NCBI GenBank assembly: GCA_013350335.1
Contig: CM023537.1
Span: forward strand, 10,720,438-10,784,437
Length of the DNA: 64,000 nt
Source: Chimonanthus salicifolius
Taxonomy: Eukaryota; Streptophyta; Magnoliopsida; Laurales; Calycanthaceae
Direction of reading: 5' to 3'
In this document: positions 21,371 through 33,700 of the stretch, piece after piece
How positions within the stretch are numbered: the stretch's first letter is position 1
Layout: every line of letters starts with the position of its first letter
Notes under the pieces: generated by a model
Seen by the model: only the letters and a program-made list of their open reading frames with translations
The model's database searches: none
Told to the model about the DNA's origin: nothing
Made by a program: the position numbers and the translations under genes

Positions 21371-21959
21371 ACTAAGATAACAATTTTTTTTTTAAATCTA
21401 AACCATTAGAACTAACAAATATAATAAAAACCAAAATACCCTCCTACAAGGACAAAAAAATTCCAAACCAAAAATTGTAGCTTAATACCACCGTCCTTTC
21501 AGTGAACTAAGGTAACATAGAGGTGGGCCACCGATCACATCATTTTTTCTAAGGGAGTCGGTGTGATACTTTTAGGGTGAACTCTGATTTTTGCATGTTG
21601 GTTGAAGCCCATCTTAGTAGACAACTATTTAATTTTTTTTTAAAAAAAAATCAACTACCTGTATTCTCTAAAGCAATTAAAACTCCCAATGTCTTAAAAA
21701 TATTCAAGATTGAGCAAATTGTTAGTGTATTAATTTATAAACCATACTACGAAACTTTGCAAAAGAATAACAGAGTAGTATGAAAGCCATATTTGTTTTA
21801 GGATGATTGAAGAAGAAGAGATAACCTTATATATGCAAAGTGATAAAAATATTGAAAATGAAATATATCCCCGACAATTACTTGATGTATATATTTATAT
21901 GTGACAACTAGTGTTAAAACAATATACAGTGAAATGTTCCAACTTTAACTTTTTGTTTC

Positions 21960-22112
21960 TTTAATTTACGTGGGAAACCCAATATAAAACTCCCATGAAT
22001 GATACCTACTGTCCTTAGGGTACAGCAAGTTAAGCCATGGAAGCTCGAACCTGACACCTCCCACTTCCTGAGACGGGAGGTTAACTAGTTGAGCTACACC
22101 ATATGGACAATA
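21960..22112 (-). mobile_element. tRNA-derived SINE
   Basis: On the minus strand the sequence opens with GGTGTAGCTCAACTAGTTAACC, a good box A. A box B, GGTTCGAGCTTCC, follows about 45 bases later. A non-tRNA body follows, ending in A/T-rich sequence at about 21960. The spacing fits a tRNA-related head, but the flanks do not fold into a complete tRNA, so it is a SINE and not a tRNA gene. Confidence 0.7.
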
Positions 22113-22742
22113 GTACATTTTAAGCTCCTATTTAGCTATTGTAACAATGGACAAAACTTCAAAACTCTAGGAAGTGAAGTATGTCGTTGCGAATGATATT
22201 GTAGTAATTTTAGCTGTAAAGACAACAAATCAACTCAATTTGATGTCATTATTCAAGGACACTTTCAAGACAAAAGTCTTAAAAATCAATGGGACACAAA
22301 AAAATACGTGCAATTTTAGTAATTGAAAATGGAGAATGAGCCACATAAAATAAGAAATAACCTAGTATCATTATATGATAAGGATAGATAATTGGAGTTG
22401 ATTGTTGAATCAAATAGAGGATCAATATAGAGTGAGAGTATATGATGAGCTAATTGTAGACAAGTAGTGGGGTTACAGAAAACAAATACTAGGTTAAAAA
22501 GACGGAAAAACAAGTAAAATGGGGATAGGGGATCCATCAAAAAATTGGATGAAGGGGATAAAAAGGACAAATATATAACGCATGATGGGATAGAATAGAA
22601 GAGAACACAAACCAAGCAGAGACAGAAATTAACAACAATAATGATGACGGGGACTATTATGCTACCAAAAAAAGAATAATATCGCTATGATCTAATAAAA
22701 AAAAATAGGGCAGCGATTCTACAGGAATTTTGTGTAATCAGA

Positions 22743-22924
22743 CACGGATTTTAGTGTATTGTTAATTTTATCCTTTGCATGAACAGCCGAAATTTTCCAT
22801 GAACAGTAAAATCGACTTGTCAAAAGTTTATCCTTCACAGAAATTTTACATGAACAGTAAAATCAGCTCACCAAAATTTACTATTCAGACGAAGGGTAAA
22901 ATTGATAATACACTAAAACCCGTG
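22743..22924. mobile_element. Fold-back MITE with internal direct repeats
   Basis: The left arm CACGGATTTTAGTGTATTG is mirrored by a right arm ending AATACACTAAAACCCGTG. The arms remain complementary for about 50 bases with scattered mismatches. CATGAACAGTAAAATC occurs twice in the centre (about 22799 and 22850). Further out, similar sequences AATATCGCTATGATCTAA (about 22678) and AATATTGCTATGATTTAA (about 22964) flank the element directly, possibly an old target duplication or a larger unit. Confidence 0.6.
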
Positions 22925-23691
22925 ATTGGTTATACAAAGTTACAAACATCCCGTTACCCAAAAAATATTGCTATGATTTAAATGAATTAAAGCGTCCTAA
23001 TACCACCTACATGGGCCAACTTGGTGGACTCAGCTCAGACAACGTTTGGGCAATTAGTTACAAATTGCAGTTGGGAGAAATTTTTCAACCCCGACATGGA
23101 CCAAAAAATTTCAGCCAAAATTTATAATCTGGGTTGAGAGAGAATACCTACATGAGCCACAGGTCAAGATTAAAAGCAGTGGTCCTTTCACCTCCATGAA
23201 CCAGAGTTCAATTTGATCTTCTAATAGGCCGTACTCTTCGAAGAAAACACTACAAAGAAGATGAACTATTTGATGCAGAGTTGATCGATGACAAAGAAAA
23301 GATACATCAAGATGATATACATTAACAGAACTCACTATATTCTCACAGAAATGCTGTTTCAGCATACTGCAATTTTACTACATTTTTGTGATCTGATTAC
23401 AAAAAACTTGAACGACAGTGTATGCCACAATGACGAGGTAATACTTGAGAAAGAATTCTATACAAGCTTCAAATGTACATCTATACAGTTTAGATGAGGA
23501 ACACATGATTCTTACCCATCGTAGTATTCATTATCTGTTCCTCTGGGCTTGCATGTGCATAAAATGGGTAGAAAGGACAGCAACTGCGGACAGAATAAAA
23601 CCAATCTCTGGAAGTTTCAGTGGCTATGGTCCAACCACCACTGGCAAAAGGTGGTGTACAAATGCCAGGCTTGTAAAATTAATCCACTTTC

Positions 23692-23814
23692 TTAAGCTGC
23701 TTGGAATTGCGCCTTTTCATGTATCTCTTGAACAAGATCATGCAGCTCTGGGAATAGTGAGACAAGAACCAGTTCCAGCATGCAGTATGCTAGCTGCTTC
23801 AGGCAGACGGTTGA
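23692..23814 (-). CDS. Sorting-nexin-like last exon
   Basis: On the minus strand this exon follows the acceptor CATTGCAG. It reads STVCLKQLAYCMLELVLVS, then LFPELHDLVQEIHEKAQ, and ends with TAA at 23692-23694. It forms the last helices of the nexin C domain. The previous exon ends FLQ, giving the family motif F-Q-STVCLKQLAY. Confidence 0.9.
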   Translation of the reverse strand, partial: STVCLKQLAYCMLELVLVSLFPELHDLVQEIHEKAQFQAA

Positions 23815-24705
23815 CTGCAATGGACAAGACAATAGATGAACTTTTCAGAGCATTAAGGGAATAACGAAAAGAGAGTTCCACGTTAAACTGTTGACGCAGT
23901 GCAAGAGAATAGGCTTTACCTGAAGGAAGTAATAAATGTCCTTCGCACAACGACGATACTGCTTATGCCCAATCAAGCTGACTAAAGCAGTTGGTGCACC
24001 ATCTGTTAACATTCAGATTTTTTATTTATTTTAAATAATAGATAAGAAGATCATTAAGAGGTAAAGTGAAAAAGTAGAAGTCAGAAAATCTATCACAGAT
24101 AAATCAGAAAAATGACAATAATGATGATGACAATAACAACAACGATGACAATCTTTGTGAGTAAAGATACCATGGTAACGAATCTTCACAATAGGGTTAG
24201 GAAAAAGGGTTGAACATTTAAATATTTAATAGCTAACAAAACATTTCTTTGTGAAGTACTTTTATCCAAGCTAGTCTTAGGATGTGTGTGTCCGTGTGTG
24301 TTTCTGTGTGTATGTATATATAGAGAGAGAGTGATCAGGTGTGACTGTGTGACTGGTCACAAGGTCGCACCTGGAACTGCTTTTATTTTTTTATTTTTAA
24401 ATTTTGTTTCTTTACCAATAAATCTAACCATAAAGATTGATATCCTACCACCAGTTAAAATTTCAGTATAAAACTTAATTTTAGCCACATGATCTTAACA
24501 ATCAAAGTTGGTAGACATTCTTGAAAAAATTTAAGGACGCCTTGTAATTTCGACTATAAGATCAAGTGGTTAACAATTGAATTTTGGATTAAAATTTTAA
24601 CCGGTTGTAGGTCACCAACTCTACTTTCAATCTATATGGTTAGATTTTCAAGTGAGGAAACGAAAAAAAAAAAAAAAAACAGTGCAAGGTCGCACCCGAT
24701 CAATT

Positions 24706-24761
<56 letters not shown>

Positions 24762-27700
24762 GAGAGAGAGAGACTCATTGTGCAAATTTATTTTAATATC
24801 AAGGCCCAAAGTAACATTAAAAGGTATAAATAGAAATGAATCATAAAAGGGGAAATCTATCACTTGCGGGGTGAGGCGTCGCCCATGAGTGATAGTCAGC
24901 TCAAGGCCCCATGTGGGCCCAGCAATGTCCAAATTTACACCCTCCTTACACCAATCTAAACCTGTGCATTGTATCCAACATCCAATTTGAACCCATTTCG
25001 AGTTGATTCACCGATGCATTAAAAATCCATCCAAACTATGCCATTTTGACTGTTGATGTTTGGGCCCTTGAAAATCGTGACTTTTCAAATCTTTTAGACC
25101 CAATCTTTTATGAGAAGTATCATCCTAAAATGCATTTCTAGCCCACACATTCCCATTCAAAGGACCCCACCACCGGAGGCCTCATAGGGTCTAGGGGCAA
25201 CTATCACTCATGGAGAAGGCGACAAATAATAACAACGGAGGAAAAATAAGAAAAAAAGGAAAATAAATGAGAAGAAATGGAAAAAGGAGATGGTGACAGA
25301 TGACTACGACGATGATGATTATGGCAATAATAATAATAATAGTAGGGTCCTCCTAAGGTTTCGTAGACAGATGGAGGATTGGATGGTGGACAGTTGGTTA
25401 TCATTAATGTCCCTTTTGGAGACTATTTTTATGAAAGGAGTTGGGAAAGATAGGTGGATTTGGGAGATTGATCCTCATGGTTATTTCTCTGTGCAATCTT
25501 TCTGTAAGAAATTGCTGTTGGTGGGTGATGTTCCATATATTAATCCTAAAATTTGGGTGGGGGTCTGTCCTCTTAAAGTGAAGATATTTGGTTGGGTTGT
25601 AGAAGATTTTAACTATTGATAATCTGAGGTTGCGAAAGATGATTATCATGAATGCTTGTTCTTCTTTTCGGCGAAGCCTTTGGCGGGTGACTTCTTTAAG
25701 TATTGTGTAGTCCATTTGGCTGGAACGAAATAATAGAATTTTCCGTGGTAAGGAGAGATCTGTGACATCTATTTTGGACATCATTAAGGTTCGGGCAGCT
25801 TCGTGGTTGATTGGGTCCTCTACTTTTTGGGATGTGTCTATTTCCGATGCATGTAGAGATTGGGCTTCTGTTGATTCAGTTATTCATTCGTCATTGAGTA
25901 CAACTCAAGTTCCTTGGACTCCTCCTGCTGGTGGTTGTCTTAAACTTAATTTTGATGGCAATTATTTGAGAGAATTAGGTTTGGCAGGTTATGGGGGGCT
26001 CATTCGTACTGATTCTGGGTCTACTCTGTTATCGTTTGCTAGCCCTCTTCCTAATAGTTCTGTTGTTGATGTGGAATTGTTTGGCTTATGGTGTGGGATC
26101 CAAAAATTGGAGGTTGGAGTTCATGGGAGTTTAGTAGAGGGTGACTCTCAGATTGTCATTGGGTGGGCTTTGGGTTCCCAATGTCCGTGGAGTTGTTTGG
26201 ATAAAATTGAAAGGATTCGTCATATCATTGATTCTTTTCATCTTAAAGTTGCTTGGGTTCCTAGATCGGCAAATTCGGCAGCCGATGAATTGGCTTGTTT
26301 GGGGGTGTCTCTTGCTTCGGAAATTGTAAACAATTGATTGTGTTTTGGGGTGGGCTAGTTCTTTTGTTTTGGTAGGCTGATTTTGGCCTATTTTAGGCTC
26401 TTGTATATTTTCCTTTTCTTTAATTGAAGTTAACTTTCAAAAAAAAAAATAACAATATCTAAAAATTTAATAAAATCACACTAGAAAAATAAAAATAAAT
26501 GAAGAACGAAGAAATTGAAAATGATGAAGAAAATCATAGAAAAAAGGAAAAATAATAAAAGATACATAGGAATCTCATTTACAACTTCACTCATTCTTCT
26601 ATTCTTCCCTTATCTACTAGGGTTTCCTAGCTTTAATGTCTTTCTCCTTTTACCCTTATTTTATTTCATAAATTCCTTTTATGCTCTAAAAGAATATACA
26701 AATAAGATGTTTGTGTCCTTACAATTAAAACATTAGCTGCTCTTAAAGACTCAGATGAACTGAATGCTCGACTTGACCGAGTTTCGTACTTGACGTGGCA
26801 ATTCACACAAAACTCGTTCTTAGGATACGGTTTTTTTTTTTCAAGCTACATGTTTTTACTTCGAATTGAGTTTACTTGGTCAAGTCAACCAAGTCAAATT
26901 TGAGTTTTTGAACCACGGTTTAGACACACAAATAGAAGAGCAAAACATTTGTAACACAAGGCACAAGTAGAAAGTGCTAGGAGGTCATTAAAGATTTGGA
27001 TTGAGATGGTAAAATGGACATGATAGATTGTGGATGAATGGAAAATGTAATCTTTGATGTGGTACAGTAAATGTAAAAGAAAATCTAGTCCAAATAGGTA
27101 GAAAAAAATGACTAATAATGATGACAACAACAAATGCATGTGTCACACGTACTAGAAAACCACTGGTATATTATGAGGAGAAAGTTGGCAAATTCAGGGA
27201 CAACTTTCACTGTTTAATCATTTTTGTGATTCATCCAGAAAATATATAAAAAAATTCAAGAAAATATCCAAGTTTATCATTGGAAAAGGTAGAATCATGC
27301 TTTGTAGATTTACAAAATGCAATTTAACTAAATGGAAACCATAATAAAAAACAGCAATTCTCACCAAGCAGTAATTTCTTAACATCACTAGCTCTACGAG
27401 CAGCCTCAAGCTGTGACTCAAACGAGCCAGGTCTATAGAACTTATCTCCACCTATCCTGCTTGCATTTAGTGTTGGTTTATGACTGAAATGATCATCATC
27501 ATCTTCACTTAGACTACTTTCCAACTTCAGAAAGAATGTGCCATTAGGCCAGAGGACCTGATAAAAATGGAAACCAAATTAGAAAAGCACAAGAGCAGCT
27601 TGTTATATTAACAGAGTTTGCATAGAATGATGAAAGAGCATCTATATCATCATAACGTGGAAATTATTGTATCACAATATGGATTTGTGTATAGAAAAGA

Positions 27701-30700
27701 AGTGAAAAATCAATAAAGAATTGCAACTTAGCAGAAAGGCATACTGAGAATGAAATAAAGAATGTAGACAAACAGAAAATGATTCCTAAAATAATCAGCA
27801 TAACACAAAAGGTTCAGAAATTAAGCATTCAACATTCCACATCAATGGAACAACTAATTGAAATGCTTTATGGTTTATGTAATGCAAACATAAGGGATCA
27901 AGTTCCACAAAGCAATAGTAACAAGGAAAGAAAATTTATCAAGTACATACATCTTGAACCCAACGAATCCCTTGAGCAATAATGTCATCCCTCCGAAGCC
28001 AATTTATTTGCCTTAAAAGCCAGTCGTCTATAGCATCTTCCATCACTAATTGCAGTATTTGTTTTGAAATCCAAAAGACCTGCCTTCTGCAGAAAATTCA
28101 ATGAAGAGGCTTGATGCAATTAAATCACTCCAAGAATTTAAGCAGAAGCAAGATAATATGGAGTTGATGTCGTGAGATATAAGTGTGCCATCAGTTCTAG
28201 AAGCCAAGAGCTTCCATACCCAAAATAATTTAAAAGGTTCAGGGAGCATTGTGAGAAATGAAAGGTGATCCATATTACAAAGTCTTGTTTATACAAGTGA
28301 TTTCATATATATAGCCAATTTTCTTTAAAATATCATGATATTATCATAAGAAAATTAAACCAAGATCAGTTCCAAATTGTGGTGAGATTTCAAAAAAAAA
28401 AAACCTCCACATGAGAACCAATTTTTTACAGGATGTACCAAAATTTCTGATATTTTGTCACTTTTTGAAATATCCATGTTAATCTCCCAACATACTACTT
28501 GTCACTTTTTGAAATGCTAAGAGAAGTTACCAAAAAATTAGAACAGTTATTCAGGAAATTTCTTGGAGAGATCAAGAGACAAAAAACAAAGTGCATTTGG
28601 TGGCTTGGTCGAAAGTGATTAAGCCCAAGTCAACGGGAGGCCTTGGAATTGTCCCATTACAGGTTAGGAATCAAACCCTCCTATGTAAAATGGGGTTGGT
28701 GTTTTGGAAGAGAGAGGGATGCCATGTGGGTTACAGTCTTGAGCGCTAAATATGGAACAAAAGATAGTAATATAGGGGAAGAGGATGAGCTAGTGTGGAT
28801 GGGTGATTCATCGGGTGCCTACTCGATAAAGACAATGGCAGATTTGGCCCTCCAACAACAATACAACAAGATTTCTTTCTCTAGTCTATCTCCTCCAAGG
28901 GTTCAAACCTTTGAGTGGTGTGCACTTAGGAAAGATTCTCACTAGAATGGTGAGGAGAGGGTTGTTGCGATCTGAGGAGGACCTTAGTTGTCCACTCTAT
29001 GGATCAATTGAGGAAATTATCGATCACCTTTTTGTTAGATGTCCAGTTGCTTGGAACTTATGGATCAATTTCATTAACCTTATGGACGTACCATGGGTCT
29101 TCAAGAACTTTTGTGAAGGATTAATGGGATTGTGGTTTCTCTTTGGACTTTGCCCTAGGAGAAAGGTGGCCTGGAACACAATTCCAACCATTGTCTTTTG
29201 GACTATTTGGTATAAGAGAAATTCCAAAATCTTTTAAGGAAGTCCACCGAGTTTAGTGAGCTTTTTCTAAAAGTCAAATGGAGGCTTTATGTTTGGCTAC
29301 TTTCTCGTAAAGAGTTCAAGGGTCTTAAAGCCAATGATTTATTTTCGTCATAGGAAGGTTGCATGAGTGGACACACTAGGAAACCAAAGACCTTAGTCAA
29401 TTGGTCACCTCAAAGAGGCGTCCTGAAATTCAATGTGGATGGAGCTTCTAGGGGAAAACCGGGGCCAACATGGATAGGTGATGTTCTTAGAGATCATAAC
29501 GGCCAAATATTCGTGGTTTTCACAGAGTCAGTGGGGATTAGGGATTCAAATGAGACAAAACTCCTCAGTTTTAAAAGATCTTTGACTATTTGGGCATGTT
29601 CTGGGGATGAAAAACTAGTGATTGAAGGGGATTCAGAAAATGCAATCAAATAGGCAAAGGGTCTGAAGCGACGTCCCTAGAGATTGATTACCATGGTTAG
29701 GGAGATTAGGGCTCTTGCTTCAGGACTCGATGCATCCTTTGCCCAAGTCAGTCGCACAACTAATGGCGTGGCAGATTTCTTTGCAAAGAACGGAGTCGAC
29801 AATACACTCTCTAGCGTCTTTCACCTTTGAGAAAGGAAGAATTAGAGTGCGTTTGAAGCTTATCTGACTGCATTTATTTTGGTTGTTCTATTTTGTTTTT
29901 ATCAGATGTATTTTCTCATATGTATTTTTCCAGGTCTACCCCTTTTAGACCCTTCTCCCCTTGATGTATTTGTACTTGTAATTTCTCTACTAATATAATT
30001 CATCTTTGTTACCTCTAAAAAACAAAACAAAAAAAAAAAAACTGCCTCGAAAATGGTTGTTGCAATTTTAATACGAACCATCTTGTTTTTTTCTTTTAAA
30101 ATCTCATGCATCAACTATTGTAAAGCTACATCTAGTACATACCCTTGCTATTTTTTGGCAAGAACTGTATCTATTTATACTGATCTAGGATGTGCTAACG
30201 GGCAGGGCCCACTTTACACAGACATGCTTTGCTTAGGATCATGGTAGGGTTCCTAGTTTTCTTATTGTTTTTGCTTTCTTCTTACTACTATTCATGATAC
30301 CCTTTTTGCCACTAGTCGGATTGTTTCTGACTACTCATTTTAATTGGCCTCTTAATCAACTGGATATCAGAAACACATTTCTTGGTTGTGGGGTCCTCTT
30401 GCTCTTGCATATCTCCAAAAAGCAGGATATCTTGGTTGTAGACCAACCAATGCTCCATTTGATCAAACTTAGAAACTTTGCCATGATGTTGGTGACCTTT
30501 TACCTAATCCTAGATAATATTAGAAATTAGTTGGTAAATAAATTCATCTTATCAACAATTTTTCTAGTGTTTACTTTGTTGTAGGTATTGTTAGTCAATT
30601 TATGTATTCTCCCTACACCACCCATTTTGATATTTTTAGACTTCTTTCTTATCCCAAAGGGTCACCAAATCACAGCATTCTTAGTGTGTCTTATGGTAAT

Positions 30701-33700
30701 CTTTTTATACATAGTTATCTTGATGTCAATTGGGCCAAATCTCTAGATGATTGTCATTCTACAACTAGTTGTGCCTTTCTAGCAGTAATATAGTTTTTAG
30801 ACACAACCAAAAAAAGAAAAAGCAATTTCTAATTGCTCAATCTGGTGCTAAAGCAAAATATCAAGCAATTGCAAAGACTTCATTTGAATAGTTGTAGTTA
30901 AAACACTTACAAATGGAATTGATTTTCTTCTCTCTCAACCTAACAATCAAGTTGCTATCCTACTTGTGTCCAGTTCAGTCTTTCATGAAAGCATGAAACA
31001 TATGGAAGTTGATTGTCATTTTAACTGAGACCACTTGTGCTAGTCATTTTATTTGCGACTCTTTGCAAACTAAAGTTATTTCTACTCCCCATATTCATGC
31101 CGCTAGATGTAAGCAACAAATGTATTTTAAATTTGATTTCTTGTTTAAGCTAAGGTATTTAGTTGTAACATTATGATTATCTCGGAAAGACAAGCATCAC
31201 ATTACTCTACCCCTCTAATTCACATATTGAAATATGTTTGCAAATGCCACCAAAGAATTATGGATGTAATGGTAGTGTGGTGAGGATCCTTTAAGTCAAA
31301 ACTAGTATGCAATGGGCAAATTTGATCAGTAATGTCCTTGTTTTAAGCATCAACTACAAAATCTACAATAAGTAGTTCTAATAGACAAGTAGATGTAGGA
31401 GTGGTGACGAAGAAGCAAATGTTTTTTTTTTTTTTTTAAACAATGGATAAAGAAGCAAATATTAAGATGGATGTGCAATAAAAAAACAATTTAAAAGAAG
31501 TGCACTAGAGAAAGCCTAAAGTTACTCCAAAAAAAAAAAATGAAGCATGTCCAATAGAAAGAATCAAAGAATTACAAGGTACTTGGAAAAAGGGAAGGCC
31601 ATTGAAGACTTGGATTGATGTGGGAAAAAGGGATAAAATGAACTGTAGAGTGAGAAATATATGATTTTTGAAAGGGTAAAAGTGGAAAAGTAAAACACAA
31701 AACACAAACCTAGATAGGTGGGATAAATGAATTTAATGGTGACAATGATTTGGGTATGAGCGAAGTCCACCTTAAAATATTTCAAAATTCACTTAGCGGT
31801 TGAATTAAAAGATCGACTCCCTAAGAGGATAAATTCACATCCCTTGAGGAGCAATGAGCAAATTTCAATTTGCTGAAGGAGCATTGTGTAAAATTCTTTG
31901 TAGGAGTTTTTCTTTTGCATTATTTTTTGAGGCAATTGCCATTGTTGTTGTTGTTCTGTGCATGTGGCATATCGGTGTAGATTTGGGGATGTTACCCTAA
32001 AACATATCCATGTGTGATCCCCTACTCCCAACAAAAATAAATAATAGGCACAATGTATAAATTTCAGTTTGCTAAAGGAGCATTGATTTTTTCACTTTTC
32101 TTGTGGCAATTGTCATTGTTTTTTTTTCTTTTTTTCTTTTTTTGGTGGGGGGAAGAGAAGGAGAGAAGGTAACAAAATAACTTCATTCATAGGAAATGTC
32201 AAGTAAAAATTAATATTGGTAGAGATGGACACAAACATAAAAGATGAGAAAAAGGTAAAACATCAATAAACAGAAATTCTAAAATATATTCAATCTAGAG
32301 ACACCATGCTTAGCCGCAAAGTCTGCCACTCTGTTAGTTGTCTTTGAATATGCATGAAGGATATATTGTCTAATCTCTCCAAACAAAAGAATGAACCTCC
32401 ATGGCAGTTTCTCTTTCCTGAAGCCCAAATCACAACATTAGCCAAGTCATTCCCCACATAAGCTTCCCATGAAAATGATCCTGGCAAATCATCATTGCTT
32501 GTCTAATTGCCAGTAATTCCGCTTTATATGAGTTCTTCACCCCAACCGGGCCTGAAAAGAAAGAAAATACCTTCCCCTCAATTGCGTAAGATACCTCCTA
32601 TGCATGTTGGACCCAGTTTACCCCTTGCCACATCATCCACATTGAATTTTAGTGTCCTTAGCTCTAGCTGCATGTATCTTTCCTTTATGTTATCTGTCTC
32701 CAATTGTCATGTAACATTGATTTCCAGTCTTCGGAAATAGTCAATGAAGGTTTATCACAAAAATCTGATCTACACCTTACCCAAGAGATAGCTCGAAGAT
32801 GTCTTTAACTACACTCTTTGCCTTCAGAAATCTTGCTGACCAATAGATAGCTATAGGAACAATCTTCCACAAATATTTTCCTTTCCCCCAAATGAACTTC
32901 TTCTCCACCCAAGAAAAGGTCTCCCAAACTTGATTTGATAGCCCAAGAGACCAGACATAGAGCTAAGAAGTAATTCCATAAGGCTGAGGTGAAAGGTCAG
33001 TGGAGGAGAAAATGATTTGCAGTTTCCTGAGCTACACCACAAAGAACACAATAGATGTCTGCATCAGACTGGGTGATAGCTCTTTGATGCGGAGCATACC
33101 AGTCCCACAGTGTTTCCATGTCTTTTTTTTAGTAGATATTTTATTTTATTTTTAGAAAAGGATATTAATGTAACTTTTGAGTTTCTTTTTTTTGGGGTAA
33201 GAAGAAACTATACAAGCCCCAATCCACATCAGCATGACCCCGACCCACAGCCTGACATTCCCGACCCATCCCAGGACCCATGCTAAGCACCTGTCCACGA
33301 TCCAGTGGTTTTACACACTAGTCTCACCTCACATCCGCATCACCTTGTCCTGCCCATGCATCCTTCTCCAAGCTTCCGCCAGCCCTTCTGATCTTTCCTT
33401 CCGTCGCCTCTCTCTTCATATCTTTGTGCCATCCATCGTCCCTTCTTTCTTCCTTTATTTCCTTATTTAAACCATGTACTTATTTAAGACTATAGGCCAT
33501 TTCAATTAAAAATCACATGTGCCCCATTTCAGTCAAAATCATTCCACCCTTTCACTTAATTTTTTATGTATTTATTACATCAGATTTTGGGGATGTTTTT
33601 GTATGATTATTTGTGATAAATCTTATAGTAATTAATTGCATATATTAATTGATATTTAATTTCAGCCCATTTTAGCTTAGGATGCATTATTTTCATCTCT

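Noticed and set aside
21960..22112. A tRNA gene
   Set aside because: Boxes A and B are present but the acceptor stem and full cloverleaf are not, and a non-tRNA body and A/T-rich tail follow. It is a SINE.
24709..24833. Open frames rich in YIYIYI
   Set aside because: They are translations of an AT microsatellite.
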